From CAVSWT01 sp963782985 (GTDB taxonomy: Bacteria > Bacteroidota > Ignavibacteria > Ignavibacteriales > Ignavibacteriaceae), in the NCBI GenBank assembly GCA_963782985.1, contig CAWALU010000012.1:1-64000 (forward strand): a stretch of 64,000 nucleotides of DNA, in the 5' to 3' direction. The translations under genes were made by a program, and so were the position numbers. Within the stretch, counting starts at the first letter, position 1, and every line of letters starts with the position of its first letter. Positions 16,768 through 24,627 of the stretch are shown one piece after another. The notes below the pieces were generated by a model. The model was given only the letters and a program-made list of their open reading frames with translations, made no database searches and had not been told where the DNA came from.

Positions 16768-17940
16768 ATGGAGATAATTATTAAAGAGCAATCGGAATTA
16801 ATAGCGCTTACAAAATTTGAAATTCTATTTTCTAAAAATGATCCGTTAAAATTGGAGTTAGGCGGAAGTTTAACGAATGTGGATGCGGCTTATCAGACTT
16901 ATGGCGCTTTAAACGAAGAAGGAACAAATGCAATTTTAATTTGCCATGCGCTTACAGGTAATTCACATGCCGCTGGAATTATTTTCGATGAAGAAATTAA
17001 TAATCCACAAAACAATTCCTTTCTTAAAAAATATAATCAAATGTTTCTCGGCAAAGCGGGATGGTGGGATGCTTTAATTGGACCCGGAAAAGTTTTTGAC
17101 ACTGAAAAATATTTTGTCATTTGTTCTAATTTTTTATCGGGATGTTATGGAACAACAGGCTCTACAAGCGTCAATCCCTCAACTAATAATGAATATGGTT
17201 TGGACTTCCCCGCTGTAACAGTTCGCGATATGGTAAAAGTTCAATATGAATTGTTAAAGAAATTAAACGTCAATCAGCTTGTTACTATCGCCGGAGGTTC
17301 GCTTGGCGGAATGCAAGTTTTGGAATGGGCAATTATGTTCCCGGATTTTGTAAAAAGTATTATTCCAATTGCCACCGCTTCCAAACATTCGCCCTGGGCA
17401 ATTTCATTAAATCAAGCGGCGAGAGAAGCGATTAAAAATGATTTGGATTGGAATAATGGAAATTATAAAAATCAGCCCCAGCGGGGATTAAGTCTTGCCA
17501 GAAAAATTGCAATGATAAGCTACCGAAGCGATATTTCATTTAATCAAAAATTTGGGAGAGATATTATTGATAATGAAATTCCTCATTCAAATTTTAATTC
17601 AAATTTTCAAATAGAAAATTATCTCGATTATCAGGGTGAAAAACTTGTTAAACGTTTTGACGCAAATACATATTTATATATTACGCAAGCTATGGATCTG
17701 CACGACGTATCCTATAAAAGAGGAACATTAAACGAAGTTCTCGGCAGCATTAATTTTCCCTCTCTAATAATTGGCATTTCTTCCGATGTTTTATATCCGT
17801 CGGCAGAGCAGATTGAAATTGCATCCTCCATTCCAAATTCAAAATATGCTGAGATAAAATCGATATACGGGCATGATGCTTTTTTAATTGAATTCAGTCA
17901 GTTAGAAAAAATGATTGGCGGATTTTTACAAAACATTTAA
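16768..17940 (+). CDS. metX: homoserine O-acetyltransferase (MetX)
   Basis: This alpha/beta hydrolase-fold acyltransferase converts homoserine and acetyl-CoA to O-acetylhomoserine, the substrate of MetY. The nucleophile Ser is in AGGSLGGMQVLEW. The catalytic Asp and His are in ISSDVLYP and YGHDAFLIE. The early motif CHALTGNSHAAG fits the family. I use the ATG at 16768 (390 residues): an earlier ATG at 16714 lies inside the stem-loop that follows metY and would add a hydrophobic leader (NQKFILLIFLEQKK) absent from cytosolic MetX. The ribosome site is weak. No serine-to-proline change suggesting succinyl specificity can be judged here. Confidence 0.93.
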   Translation: MEIIIKEQSELIALTKFEILFSKNDPLKLELGGSLTNVDAAYQTYGALNEEGTNAILICHALTGNSHAAGIIFDEEINNPQNNSFLKKYNQMFLGKAGWWDALIGPGKVFDTEKYFVICSNFLSGCYGTTGSTSVNPSTNNEYGLDFPAVTVRDMVKVQYELLKKLNVNQLVTIAGGSLGGMQVLEWAIMFPDFVKSIIPIATASKHSPWAISLNQAAREAIKNDLDWNNGNYKNQPQRGLSLARKIAMISYRSDISFNQKFGRDIIDNEIPHSNFNSNFQIENYLDYQGEKLVKRFDANTYLYITQAMDLHDVSYKRGTLNEVLGSINFPSLIIGISSDVLYPSAEQIEIASSIPNSKYAEIKSIYGHDAFLIEFSQLEKMIGGFLQNI

Positions 17941-17945
17941 AAAGA

Positions 17946-17977
17946 AAGCACGAATAAGTTCTATTTCATTCGTGCTT
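17946..17977 (+). terminator. stem-loop after metX
   Basis: A perfect ten-pair stem (AAGCACGAAT/ATTCGTGCTT) lies five bases after the metX stop. It is followed by GGAAGG instead of a T tract, so the strength as a terminator is uncertain. It closely resembles the stem-loop between metY and metX. Confidence 0.6.
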
Positions 17978-18384
17978 GGAAGGTAAAAAGAAAGGATTTA
18001 AGTTTTAAAGTTGTTTCAGTAGAGTTGAAATAACCTATCTAACAATTTCTGAAAGATAGTTTATACACTCAATCTTTGTTCCATTCAAAATTCTGCGTTT
18101 TTATAGCTCCAAATCTTAAAAAGGATGTATATTTTTAGATGAAAAATTTTCATTTTCATTTCAATTTTCTCAATTCTAAGAAGATATTATAATTGCTTAT
18201 TGCTATTGAGAAATTTTGTGAATTTAAAATATTATATTTGAACCATCTCAAAAAAAAATCTTTAATTTCTTTATGGGAAAAGAATAATCTTTCATTTTCC
18301 TTTGGCATTATTTTCTATATCATTTAAGGCGTCTAAAAAGATGTCTTATAAATAATTTTTTCATTCATAAAAAATAAGAGTAAG
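17978..18384. other. intergenic stretch before the NtrBC-like pair
   Basis: This is AT-rich DNA without an open frame. TATATTTG at 18233-18240 fits the Bacteroidetes -7 box, but I see no well-spaced -33 element (the nearest TTTG is too close), so any promoter for the kinase gene here is uncertain. Confidence 0.3.
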
Positions 18385-19833
18385 ATGTCTAAAATGACGA
18401 GCGCCAAAACCATTTTTAATTTTGATCTATTTGATTCATTTCCCGATTTGTGTTTGCTGATTTCTAAAGAGGGCAAAATTTTAGAAGCAAATTCCTTAGC
18501 GATTAAAACGTTGGAAAAAAACAGAACCCAAATTTTAAAGCGGAGTTTTTTTGATTTTGTTTTAGATTCGGAAAAGAAAAACGCTAAATCAAAATTTGAA
18601 TCAGCAAAAAAAAATGGCGGCTCTGAAAAATTCTATACAAAATTTAAAACCGATAAAAGCCTCCTTGATATTAGTCTGTTCTTTGCAAATTTTGAATCGA
18701 ATTCTGCTACTGATTCCGCTAAAAAATATTTTGTATTTGCCCGCGATATTTCAGAGCAAATGCAGAAGGGACGCGAGTTAAATATTTATTACAGCGTCGC
18801 TGAAAATACAGTAAATCCTTTGCAGATTACTAATCTTGAAGGTGAAATGATTTATGTAAATAAAGCTTTTCAGCAAGCTAGCGGATACGCTAAAGAAGAA
18901 TTAATTGGCAACAGCCCCAGTATTTTCAGCAGTAAAAAACATTCCAAAAAATTTTGGAGCAAGATGTGGGCAACTATCAACAGCGGCAAAGTTTGGGCGG
19001 GCGAAGTTGAAAACAGAAAGAAAAATGGCGAGCCGTTTTTTACGCATTTGCTAATCTCCCCTATTATTGATGAAGACGGAAAAGTTACCAGCTTTTTTGG
19101 AATTCATCGGGACCTTAGCGAAAAAAAATTTTTAGAAAAACAATTAGTTCATACCCAAAAAATGGAAAGCATTGGAACGCTTGCCGCCGGTGTTGCGCAT
19201 GAAGTTGGAAATCCGCTTGCTTCAATTTCGGCTTTGGTTCAAGTTATTCAGCGCTCGACTAACGATAATTTTGCCAAAGAAAAACTTGACCTTGTTAAAA
19301 GTCAAGTTACAAGAATATCTAAAATTATTAGGGACCTTGTAGATTTTTCCCGACCATCAAATTATGAATTGCAATTGACTGACGTAAATAAAAATCTAGA
19401 AGAAGCAATTGAAATAATAAAAGTAGGCGCCAAAGCTAAAAATATAATTTTCAAAAAAGAGCTTAATAAAAATCTGCCCGTGCTTCCGTTAATAGCCGAT
19501 CAAATTCAGCAGGTTTTTGTTAATATTCTTTTAAATGCCGTAGATGTTATTATTGAAAGACCAAGATTAAATGGCGATGAAATCAGCGTGGAAACGGATT
19601 TAACCGAAGACACCATTGAAATAACATTTAACGATACGGGCAAAGGAATTCCTGAAGAAAATTTCATAAAAATATTTGAGCCGTTTTTTACTTCAAAAAA
19701 AGAAGGCAAAGGAACGGGATTAGGTTTATGGGTTAGCTACGGAATAATTAAAAGTTTTCAAGGCGACATAAAAGTATCCAGCGTTTTGGGCGAAGGTACA
19801 ACTTTTGTAATATCTTTGCCCATTCATAATTAA
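18385..19833 (+). CDS. NtrB-type PAS sensor histidine kinase
   Basis: This soluble kinase of 482 residues has a PAS-like region at about 10-115 and a second, clear PAS at about 125-245 (AENTVNPLQITNLEGEMIYV, KKNGEPFFTHLLISPI, GIHRDLSEKK). A HisKA domain follows with the phospho-accepting His in GVAHEVGNPLASISAL, then an ATPase domain (NILLNAVDVI, DTGKGIPEE, FEPFFTSKKEGKGTGLGLW). The HExGNPLA form is typical of NtrB-like kinases that work with sigma-54 activators. The matching NtrC-type regulator starts 14 bases downstream. With no membrane segment, the signal must be intracellular. It is not the nitrogen regulator NtrB on present evidence. Confidence 0.92.
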   Translation: MSKMTSAKTIFNFDLFDSFPDLCLLISKEGKILEANSLAIKTLEKNRTQILKRSFFDFVLDSEKKNAKSKFESAKKNGGSEKFYTKFKTDKSLLDISLFFANFESNSATDSAKKYFVFARDISEQMQKGRELNIYYSVAENTVNPLQITNLEGEMIYVNKAFQQASGYAKEELIGNSPSIFSSKKHSKKFWSKMWATINSGKVWAGEVENRKKNGEPFFTHLLISPIIDEDGKVTSFFGIHRDLSEKKFLEKQLVHTQKMESIGTLAAGVAHEVGNPLASISALVQVIQRSTNDNFAKEKLDLVKSQVTRISKIIRDLVDFSRPSNYELQLTDVNKNLEEAIEIIKVGAKAKNIIFKKELNKNLPVLPLIADQIQQVFVNILLNAVDVIIERPRLNGDEISVETDLTEDTIEITFNDTGKGIPEENFIKIFEPFFTSKKEGKGTGLGLWVSYGIIKSFQGDIKVSSVLGEGTTFVISLPIHN

Positions 19834-19847
19834 TAAAAGGAAATAAA

Positions 19848-21203
19848 ATGGCTGAAAGAATTTTAGTTGTTGATGATGAAGAAATAATAAGAGAATCTCT
19901 TTCTTTTGTTTTAAAAAAGGAAGGATATTCGGTCCAAGAAGCCGAAAACGGAAAAGCTGCTTATGATTTGCTTTTACAAGATTCGTATGATTTAATTATT
20001 TCCGATATTGAAATGCCCGGAATGAAGGGAACTCAATTACTTGAAGAAGTAAAAAAAGTAAATGTTCAAACTCTGTTTGTAATCATCACAGCTTACGGCT
20101 CGCTTGAAACCGCAATTTCAGCTTTGCGCAACGGCGCCAGCGATTATATTTTAAAGCCTCTTGAATTTGACGAGCTGCTAATTAAAATCAGAAGATTATT
20201 TGAAATGAAAAATCTTCTAATTGAAAATAAAATTTTAAGAAAAGAACTTCAGCGCACTTATGATTTTGAAAATTTTATCGGAAAAAGCAACGCCATAAAA
20301 AGAATATACGAAATGATTAATACCGTCGCTGGAACCGATAGCACCGTTTTAGTAACGGGCAAAAGTGGAACGGGAAAAGAACTGGTTGCCCGTGCGCTTC
20401 ATTATAAAAGTAAAAGAAAAGATAAATCATTTATTGCCGTTAATTGCGGCGCCATTTCTGAAACTCTAATTGAAAGCGAACTATTCGGTCATAAAAAAGG
20501 AGCGTTTACGGGGGCTGTTGCAGACAAAGAAGGTTTAATAAAAGCTGCTGACGGCGGCACTCTTTTTCTTGATGAAATAAGCGAGCTTCCTCTTCAACTT
20601 CAAGTTAAATTTTTGCGCGTAATTCAACAGAGGGAATATACGCCGGTAGGCACTACACTTTCGCTCCCCATCAACGTTCGATTTATTGCTTCAACAAATA
20701 GAAATCTTAAAGACGAAATTGCCGCTAATAGATTTAGAGAAGATCTTTATTATCGCCTAAACGTAATTGAAATTAATTTGCCTTCATTAAAAGAAAGAGA
20801 AGAAGATATCCCGATTTTGGCTGACCACTTTTTGGATAAATACCGGAAAGAATTAAATAAAAATATAAAAGGAATTGACAACGAAGCGATAAGGTCTTTA
20901 ATTAGTTACGAATGGAAGGGCGAGGTGCGGGAGCTTGAAAATGTTATTGAACGCGCGTCTATTTTTTGTAAAGGAGAATTCATTTCGCTCGATGATTTAC
21001 CCAACGGATTTAGCCGCGTTCAGCCAACTACGGATTTTACTAAGCTTGGCTCGTTAGACGAATCAGTAAGAAAATTTGAAAAGAATTATCTTCTCAGGGC
21101 GCTGGAAACAAATAATTATGATAAAGAAGTAACCGCCGATCTTTTGCAAATTGGTCTATCAACACTCTATCGAAAGCTAAAAGATTTGGGAATTTCCGAT
21201 TAA
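19848..21203 (+). CDS. NtrC-family sigma-54 response regulator
   Basis: The protein has 451 residues. Its receiver (about 4-115) has DDEE, phospho-acceptor Asp in LIISDIEMPG and Lys in ILKPLEFD. A central AAA+ ATPase (about 140-370) has Walker A GKSGTGKE, the sigma-54-contacting GAFTGA loop, Walker B GGTLFLDEI and arginine fingers near FREDLYYRLNV. A Fis-type helix-turn-helix lies at the C-terminus (TADLLQIGLSTLYRKLKDLG). It activates sigma-54 promoters when phosphorylated by the kinase encoded just upstream. An AAAGGAAATAAA ribosome site supports the start. Target genes cannot be named from this window. Confidence 0.95.
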   Translation: MAERILVVDDEEIIRESLSFVLKKEGYSVQEAENGKAAYDLLLQDSYDLIISDIEMPGMKGTQLLEEVKKVNVQTLFVIITAYGSLETAISALRNGASDYILKPLEFDELLIKIRRLFEMKNLLIENKILRKELQRTYDFENFIGKSNAIKRIYEMINTVAGTDSTVLVTGKSGTGKELVARALHYKSKRKDKSFIAVNCGAISETLIESELFGHKKGAFTGAVADKEGLIKAADGGTLFLDEISELPLQLQVKFLRVIQQREYTPVGTTLSLPINVRFIASTNRNLKDEIAANRFREDLYYRLNVIEINLPSLKEREEDIPILADHFLDKYRKELNKNIKGIDNEAIRSLISYEWKGEVRELENVIERASIFCKGEFISLDDLPNGFSRVQPTTDFTKLGSLDESVRKFEKNYLLRALETNNYDKEVTADLLQIGLSTLYRKLKDLGISD

Positions 21204-21468
21204 AAATACGGCAAATAATTGTTTAATAATTAGTCTATAGCTTTCTCAATAATTGAAATCAGCCATCTTCAATTTCCATTAGAGAGAATAAAAACTGAAT
21301 TTCTCCCCCTTCAAAAACCCTAATCATATAATATTTATAATATTTATCAAGATTTATGCTTCATATTTATTGGCATATAAATAGAATATAATTAGAGGGA
21401 TAAACTATATTTTATCGTTTTAATTCAAAAAAAATAGAAGACCAAAGTTACTTTATAGGGAGTCTTGT

Positions 21469-21837
21469 TTGGTAAGCAGCAGAAAAAAAATAATTTTTTA
21501 CAGTAAGGATATTAATCTTGGTTACAGCTTTTTGCTATACCTCCAAAACATTTATGATGTAACTGTAACTACCGATTTAAATGTAATTAAAATGCTGACT
21601 CAAAATTCAGACGTTGATTTAATTATTATTGATTCAGATCCCGATAAAGAAATTGAATCTTTCTGTGAAAATTTAAAATTCACTAATACAAAACTACCTG
21701 TAATTATTTTTTACGTTTATAAAGATAATATTAAGGAATTAGACAGCAGCATCAGAAAATATGTGGATTCTATTTTTTATAAGCCTTATGATTTTAACGA
21801 GGTTTCAAAACTTGTTAGCTCATTGACAATGTCTTAG
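21469..21837 (+). CDS. divergent stand-alone receiver-like protein, 122 aa
   Basis: The fold pattern is that of a CheY-type receiver: beta strands at KIIFYSKD, DLIIIDSDPD and LPVIIFYVY, then DSIFYKPYDFNEVSKL with the conserved lysine-proline. The central Asp in IIIDSD and the Lys are kept, but the usual acidic pair at the first strand is replaced by Ser-Lys-Asp. Phosphorylation may therefore be altered or absent. Translation seems to begin at the TTG at 21469, preceded by ATAGGGAGTC; no ATG is available. The gene follows the NtrC-type regulator by 265 bases. A tandem 19-base duplication overlaps its end. Confidence 0.65.
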   Translation: MVSSRKKIIFYSKDINLGYSFLLYLQNIYDVTVTTDLNVIKMLTQNSDVDLIIIDSDPDKEIESFCENLKFTNTKLPVIIFYVYKDNIKELDSSIRKYVDSIFYKPYDFNEVSKLVSSLTMS

Positions 21838-21852
21838 CTCATTGACAATGTC
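21815..21852. repeat. 19-base tandem duplication at a gene end
   Basis: TTAGCTCATTGACAATGTC occurs twice head to tail (21815-21833 and 21834-21852). It spans the last codons and stop of the receiver-like gene. Removing one copy would leave the same last residues followed by TAA, so the duplication does not change the protein. Confidence 0.9.
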
Positions 21853-21912
21853 ATAATATTTCTTTACCATCCCTTAAAGTTTTTTGGTTAAATAAATAGA
21901 AGGAGGTATAAA

Positions 21913-22416
21913 ATGATGGGGATTAAAAATGTTCTCATCCCGACCGACTTCTCAGATAACTCCGTTCACGCTTTCGATTTTGGTTTATATATTGCAACGC
22001 AAAATTCTGCGTCGCTTCACTTGCTGCACGTGGTAAGTTCTAATTCTGCAAATGCGCTAGTTTATAATTCACAAGTAACCGATGATAATTTGCACAGCAA
22101 AATTATGGAAGCCGAAGAAGAACTGAGAAGGTTTATCGCTAAAATCCCGCCATGTAATATTGAAATTATTGAATCATTAAGAGTTGGAGATCCCGTTGAA
22201 GAAATTATTAGCTATTCAAAGGTTAATAGCATTGATTTGATTTCGATTTCATCGCATGGATGGAGTAATCATTCGCACCTGCCAACCGGAAGCGTTACGA
22301 GTAAAATCCTCAGTCTGGCGGAACCTCAGGTTATTTGTATTAAAGCCCATTCACATAAGCCTATAACATCCCGAGCAAGATTGCGTTCGACCTGGGCTGA
22401 GTATTGGGTGGGTTAA
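21913..22416 (+). CDS. universal stress protein UspA family
   Basis: This single-domain Usp fold of 167 residues begins with the typical KNVLIPTDFSDNSVHAFDF. Near the end it carries the ATP-binding pattern SISSHGWSNHSHLPTGSVT, followed by VICIK. Members bind ATP or AMP and are made under starvation, oxidative or membrane stress. An unusually strong ribosome site (GAAGGAGGTATAAA) lies before the ATG at 21913. The C-terminal 20 residues (HSHKPITSRARLRSTW) extend beyond the ordinary domain. The gene stands alone. Confidence 0.92.
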   Translation: MMGIKNVLIPTDFSDNSVHAFDFGLYIATQNSASLHLLHVVSSNSANALVYNSQVTDDNLHSKIMEAEEELRRFIAKIPPCNIEIIESLRVGDPVEEIISYSKVNSIDLISISSHGWSNHSHLPTGSVTSKILSLAEPQVICIKAHSHKPITSRARLRSTWAEYWVG

Positions 22417-22475
22417 TATTAAATTATCAATTAAAAATTTAATAGAAATTTCTTAAGATATCTTCATTGGGCGGT

Positions 22476-24029
22476 TTAGAAAAAACTTCGAGTAGATTTT
22501 CTTTTTGAAGAACCGCCTAATCCTAACACTCCTAAAATTCCTCTCGTTATTTCTCGCGCCATGGTTCGCCCCACTTGTTTCGCTAAAGGGCTGTTAATAA
22601 TATCTAATAATCCGCTTTTTTCTTTTGAGGTAGATTTATTACTTTCAACATTTTCAGCGCTTTGCTTGGCGGCAATATCCAGTTTCTTATTTAAAATTTC
22701 ATAAGCGCTTTCACGGTCAATAGACTCGTTATATTTATTTACAAGTTTAGAATTTGAAACAATATTATTTATTTCTTCTTCATTTAAAATATCCATACGT
22801 GACCGGGGAGCGCGTAAATAAACTGCGGCAAGCGGAGTCGGAATTCCTTTTTCACTTAAAGCGGTAATAGCAGCCTCACCAATTCCTAATGAAGTTAAAA
22901 GTTCATCGGTCTTGTAATATTCTGAAATTGGGTAATTCTCTGAAGTCAGCTTTATCATCTTTCTATCGTTAGCTGTAAAAGCTCTTAGCGCATGTTGGAT
23001 TTTTAACCCAAGCTGGGCAAGGACGCTCTTAGGTATATCCATTGGATTTTGGGTGCAGAAAAATATTCCAACTCCTTTCGATCTTATCAATTTTACGATA
23101 GTTTCAATTTGATCTAAAAGCGCTTTGGAAGCCTCATTAAAAATAAGATGAGCTTCATCAATAAAAATTACCAGCTTTGGCTGATCGGCGTCTCCTTCTT
23201 CAGGGAATGAAGAATAAATCTCAGCCAGCAGAGACAGCATAAAAGTAGAAAATAATTTTGGTCGGTTTTGCAAATCTGTTAATCTTAAAATTGAAATTAT
23301 ACCGTAACCGTTTTCATCAATCTTTAATAGATCGTCAACCTCAAAAGATTTTTCGCCGAAAAATAAATCAGCGCCCTGCTGCTCAAGTTCAATTACTTTT
23401 CTTAATATTGTTCCCATAGATGAAGTAGAAATTTTGCCGTAATCTTTTTCAACTTCCTCCTTCCCTTCATTTGAAATGTATTGCAGAATTTTTTTGAAAT
23501 CTTTTAAATCTAATAAGGGAAGTTTATTATCATCGGCATATTTAAATATTACAGAAACAATTCCAGCTTGCGTATCATTCAATTCTAAAATTTTCGAAAA
23601 TAAAATGGGACCAAATTCCGATACAGTGGCGCGAAGCCTTACTCCCTGTTCATCGGAAATTGTTAAAAGTTCCACCGGAAATTTGTATGGATGGTAAGGC
23701 ATTCCAATTTTATTATGCCGTTCTTCTATTTTAGAATTACTTATTCCCGGCACAGCTAAACCGCTTAAATCGCCTTTAATATCCATAAGTAAAACCGGGA
23801 TACTTTTTTCAGAAAGCGCTTCGGATATTACTTGCAAAGTTTTTGTTTTGCCTGTCCCGGTAGCTCCGGCAATTAATCCATGCCTGTTCAAAGTTTTAAG
23901 CGGAAGGTTAATTAAAGTTTGAGGTAAACAATCGCCGTTGTAAATAGCGCCGCCCAAAGTAATTGACTCGCCTTTAAAATTATTATAACCTTGATTAATA
24001 TCTTGAATAAATTTTTCTTTTAACTCCAT
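22476..24029 (-). CDS. DUF853 (HerA-like) AAA ATPase
   Basis: This 517-residue protein of the HerA/FtsK superfamily has Walker A GATGTGKTKT near residue 57 and Walker B LVIFIDEAHLIF near 290. The sensor region FFCTQNPMDIPKSVLAQLG is nearly diagnostic of the DUF853 proteins (YjgR type). The C-terminal tail (about 440-517) is charged and low in complexity, ending in GLGGSSKRKSTRSFF. Biochemistry of the family is unknown; DNA translocation is inferred from the ATPase class. It lies 24 bases after a DUF937-like gene and may be co-transcribed with it. It lacks the nuclease partner (NurA) seen with true HerA. Confidence 0.9.
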   Translation of the reverse strand: MELKEKFIQDINQGYNNFKGESITLGGAIYNGDCLPQTLINLPLKTLNRHGLIAGATGTGKTKTLQVISEALSEKSIPVLLMDIKGDLSGLAVPGISNSKIEERHNKIGMPYHPYKFPVELLTISDEQGVRLRATVSEFGPILFSKILELNDTQAGIVSVIFKYADDNKLPLLDLKDFKKILQYISNEGKEEVEKDYGKISTSSMGTILRKVIELEQQGADLFFGEKSFEVDDLLKIDENGYGIISILRLTDLQNRPKLFSTFMLSLLAEIYSSFPEEGDADQPKLVIFIDEAHLIFNEASKALLDQIETIVKLIRSKGVGIFFCTQNPMDIPKSVLAQLGLKIQHALRAFTANDRKMIKLTSENYPISEYYKTDELLTSLGIGEAAITALSEKGIPTPLAAVYLRAPRSRMDILNEEEINNIVSNSKLVNKYNESIDRESAYEILNKKLDIAAKQSAENVESNKSTSKEKSGLLDIINSPLAKQVGRTMAREITRGILGVLGLGGSSKRKSTRSFF

Positions 24030-24053
24030 ACTAAAGCAACTCCCGAAAAATTT

Positions 24054-24515
24054 CTAAAATAAACCTTTTAATTTATCGCCGAGATCTTTTTTCAGGGTGT
24101 CGCCAATATTATCAATGCTTAAATCGTGAGTTCCAATAAGTCCTGTTAATCCTGATAAAATATTCTCAGAGCCTCCGCCAATTTTTGAAGAAATTTTGGA
24201 AAGAATAAACTGTACAATTGTGTTTGCAATTGTAGCGGCTATTGAACTTGAGATTCCCAATTTTTCAGTAATTTTTTGTACGGCGTTATTAATAATATTT
24301 TTTATGATGGGATTTCCATTATCAACGCTATCTTTCCCACTGAACAAATTTAAAATGCCGTCAAGGTTTCCTTTTTGCGCCTCTGTTTTTAATCCATCCG
24401 AAACAGATTCCCCCACTATATTTACAGATTTATCTAATTGTTCTTTTGATAAAGAGGCTTCGCCAAGTTTTCCGCCCAACTGAGTTTTTGCAAGGTTTAA
24501 AATTTCTTCTAACAT
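24054..24515 (-). CDS. DUF937/YidB-like protein
   Basis: This 153-residue, wholly helical protein is rich in Ile, Gly, Asn and Lys (LEEILNLAKTQLGGKL, NGNPIIKNIINNAVQKITEKLG, LSGLTGLIGTHDLSIDNIG). This composition and the repeat of short helices match DUF937/YidB-type proteins, which often precede or follow ATPase or stress genes in Bacteroidota. Function is unknown. No signal peptide or membrane segment is present. It precedes the DUF853 ATPase on the same strand. A ribosome site is weakly visible (GAGGTCTGT). Confidence 0.65.
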   Translation of the reverse strand: MLEEILNLAKTQLGGKLGEASLSKEQLDKSVNIVGESVSDGLKTEAQKGNLDGILNLFSGKDSVDNGNPIIKNIINNAVQKITEKLGISSSIAATIANTIVQFILSKISSKIGGGSENILSGLTGLIGTHDLSIDNIGDTLKKDLGDKLKGLF

Positions 24516-24582
24516 ACAGACCTCTTAAATATATTTTAGTTATGATAATTAATTGACATAAATTCTTTGGTATGGTCTCAAC

Positions 24583-24614
24583 AAAAAATAAGCGCCTCTA
24601 ATTTTAGAGGCGCT
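24583..24614 (-). terminator. terminator of the OmpA/TSP3 gene
   Basis: On the minus strand, AGCGCCTCTAAAATTAGAGGCGCT forms a ten-pair hairpin and is followed by TATTTTTTG. It lies just after the stop of the OmpA-family gene and would end that transcript. Confidence 0.9.
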
Positions 24615-24627
24615 GAATAAACTACTA

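Noticed and set aside
22476..24029. HerA-like ATPase as part of a defence system
   Set aside because: There is no NurA, Sir2 or nuclease partner; motifs fit DUF853 (YjgR type) and the neighbour is a DUF937-like protein.
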